Source: Lunularia cruciata (Eukaryota > Streptophyta > Marchantiopsida > Lunulariales > Lunulariaceae). Taken from it: a stretch of DNA of 64,000 nt. The DNA lies in contig OX419756.1 in the NCBI GenBank assembly GCA_948567375.1, forward strand, positions 43,254,552-43,318,551. Reading direction: 5' to 3'. The position numbers and the translations under genes are program-made. The notes beneath the pieces are model-generated. The model worked only from the letters and a program-made list of their open reading frames with translations, was not told where the DNA came from and searched no databases. Below are positions 62,150-64,000 of the stretch, one piece after another (position 1 is the stretch's first letter; each line of letters starts with the position of its first letter).

Positions 62150-63560
62150 GAATAAGTAGATTGTCCTCTGTGCATGTTTTCAAATAATGACTTCATGTAT
62201 ACTTTTTGAACCACCAGGACAATCTGTTGATGGTGGGCTTTCCTTGCAGCTGCATGGCAGTTTGTACTGTTGGAAAGCCTTGCATGAACAGGTGAGTTCG
62301 GTGAGATTAACAACTTTATTTCCACCACTGCCTTATGCATGACTTTGAAGTTGCTAGGACTAAGCTGATACACTGTTTGCTTGCATCTTGAAAAGTCCAT
62401 TGAATGCTCAATCAAACGTCTTCTGGATCAAAGTGAGTCTACTAGTGTTTGTTAGCTTCATGCGCAGCTACTAGATAAGCACACCGCTTTTCCACACAAC
62501 TTGCACAATTGCTTCAAGCAGCTCAGCATCCCTTGCTTCCAGGATCCAAGAGTTAGTAGAATCAGACATATTTAATGTCAATATGTCGAATTATAGAACT
62601 GGAGCATGACTAAGCGTCCATATTGGTAATGATATTCTATGAAGATATGACACTGTCTCCTCATTAATCTCTGCTATTCAAGCCATTGAAGCTTCAAATG
62701 CATCGGCGGTTAGAGCTTTTGCAGCTGCCCAAATCTAGCTATTGAGCTTTGTTTTAAATTGACATTGCATTTTATATACCAAACACAAGTACCCTGGTAT
62801 GCATTAGGTATTTCTGATGCCATTGAGTCGGTGATGCACTGCAAAGCAATTACATGGATACACATTAGCCATATATAAATACTTTCACAACACCATATGT
62901 ACAAGAATACCTTTTCTCATAACATCTGTGATTACTCTACTGTTCTCTGCATCTGCATACCTTTTCTCTGTTGCTATGATGGAGAATGTCTCCCAATTCA
63001 CAAATCACATGCCTTCTACAATAAGTGCACAAAACCAAGTCCAATTATCTGCATTCTAGATTGGTGTACAACGAATGTAACAGTAAGTAGCCAGCATGTG
63101 GCATCAAAAACACTCATAGCAAGGTATGCATCCTTATATGTTCCTTTGGCATGGCATGTGTCAATTGTGTATACAAGGCAAGAAAAATGAGCTGCTTGCC
63201 CAACGGGCTAGACATAAGAATGCTCACTTGAAAGTTTATTACACTTCTTGGGTTTGTAATTCTCAAGGCAGTCAAGAGGGAAGAGCTGTTTTGAAAGTTG
63301 TCTGAATATTTTTGGCTGATCTCTTCCTGTGCAGTTCAGTGCTTCACCATGCAGCCATATATGATGTCTTTGCAGTAGTTCAAAGTAGATGCAAGTGACA
63401 ACATCTTTTGGAGTGAGCTTTTGAACATGGCAAACAAGTGGCCTTGGAAACTCTGATAGGCTGAGTCTGTGTACTTGAAATGCTTTTGTAAAGGCCATGC
63501 AAGTTGCATCATGTGCGCTGAACTAAACTGCATGCAGCTGACTATCTTGAGACAATTGAT
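62150..63560 (-). pseudogene. Mutator-like (MULE) transposase relic with SWIM finger
   Basis: Minus-strand fragments in shifting frames follow the order of a MuDR/MULE transposase. KLTPKDVVTCIYFEL comes near 63,390, then SSLLTALRITNPRSV near 63,270. The transposase-core stretch VYTIDTCHAKGTYKDAYLAM follows near 63,170-63,110, then ADNWTWFCAL. Further on come AKALTADAFEASM, IAEINEETVSYLHRI and STNSWILEARDAELL (62,730-62,520). The SWIM finger VNLTELTCSCKAFQQYKLPC at about 62,310-62,250 continues after a shift as HAAARKAHHQQ. Many stops and at least three shifts show it is dead. I saw no terminal inverted repeats. Confidence 0.7.
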
Positions 63561-63791
63561 TGACACCTGAAACTTGCACACATTTGTTACCAACTTGCTA
63601 CATTGCTTCCTGAAAGTGAGGACTCTGCCTCCCGGTGAGTGCTGCTGTTGGACAAAGAATACATATATTCTGTGGTTTATTGCTTATAGTGAACTAATGC
63701 AGCAATTGAATAGTTAGAACATGATACTTGTGCTTCTTGTGTTACTTTGACTTGCAAGATGTGGACCATGGCAAAACTAGGAAATTTTTTG

Positions 63792-64000
63792 CAGAGAGGA
63801 AAAAGAACAAGAGTGATGTTGAGCAGTGGTGAGGGTGATTGGCCATGAGCAGCGGGAATGTGTGCAGATATATATAAATAATTTGAAATAAATTTTCACA
63901 GAGAGGAAAAAGAACAAGAGTGGTGTTGAGCAGCGGTGAGGGTGATTGGCCATGAGTGGGAAAGTGTGCAGCTATATGTAAATTTGGAACGGTGCACTCA
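63792..64000. repeat. 107-bp tandem repeat
   Basis: CAGAGAGGAAAAAGAACAAG starts at 63,792 and again at 63,899. The units share the following GAGGGTGATTGGCCATGAG and differ at a few bases. The second unit runs to the window edge, so more copies may follow. Confidence 0.8.

Noticed and set aside
1-64000. tRNA, rRNA or CRISPR features
   Set aside because: No cloverleaf with intact arms, no rRNA blocks and no spaced direct-repeat array were found; CRISPR is not expected in this genome.

Overview
The window is nuclear DNA of a land plant. It holds spliced genes with GT-AG introns, a plant-type NPF transporter pair, plant Ty3/gypsy chromoviruses primed by initiator tRNA-Met, and a ribosome-biogenesis gene whose upstream region carries a telo-box and a site II motif. 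No gene here is diagnostic for a species. The chromovirus type and the RLE-type non-LTR relics suggest a moss or another seedless plant, but that is inference.

Layout. (1) 1-1.4 kb: a decayed Myb/SANT-like (trihelix-like) gene on the minus strand. (2) 2.3-8.5 kb: an apparently complete 18-exon UTP21/WDR36 gene (+, 921 aa by my splicing). (3) 8.5-13.2 kb: no gene seen, but a perfect 21-bp hairpin and smaller inverted repeats. (4) 13.2-19.9 kb: relics, namely a non-LTR retrotransposon with RT, zinc finger and restriction-like endonuclease, a solo gypsy LTR, and a fragment of an unrecognised repeated coding family ('family X'). (5) 19.9-24.1 kb: no gene supported. (6) 24.2-31.5 kb: two intact NPF (NRT1/PTR) genes arranged tail to tail: NPF-A (+, 600 aa) and NPF-B (-, 740 aa with a long C-terminal tail). 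(7) 31.5-37 kb: the NPF-B upstream region, then AT-rich decayed sequence. (8) 37-60 kb: a nested transposon block. A family X copy on the minus strand is split by an old, scrambled gypsy element (40,876-47,252) and by a young gypsy element with 741-bp LTRs and a perfect TGCAC target duplication (48,605-55,221). The block is flanked by pieces of the RLE retrotransposon. (9) 60.1-61.8 kb: a broken duplicate of the 5' half and upstream region of NPF-B. (10) 62.1-63.6 kb: a Mutator-like (MULE) transposase relic, followed by a 107-bp tandem repeat.

How it fits together. Three host genes look functional: one housekeeping nucleolar gene and two H+-coupled transporter genes. The rest is mostly transposon sediment. 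The most interesting signals are: the young gypsy copy, with LTRs about 99% identical but a broken coding region; two in-frame stops (TGA in gag, TAG after the integrase core) at the same homologous sites in both gypsy copies; a large inverted duplication inside the older copy; the recurring family X; and the NPF-B promoter-plus-exon duplication about 30 kb away. Exon borders were set by hand from GT/AG sites, frame continuity and family conservation; there was no transcript evidence.
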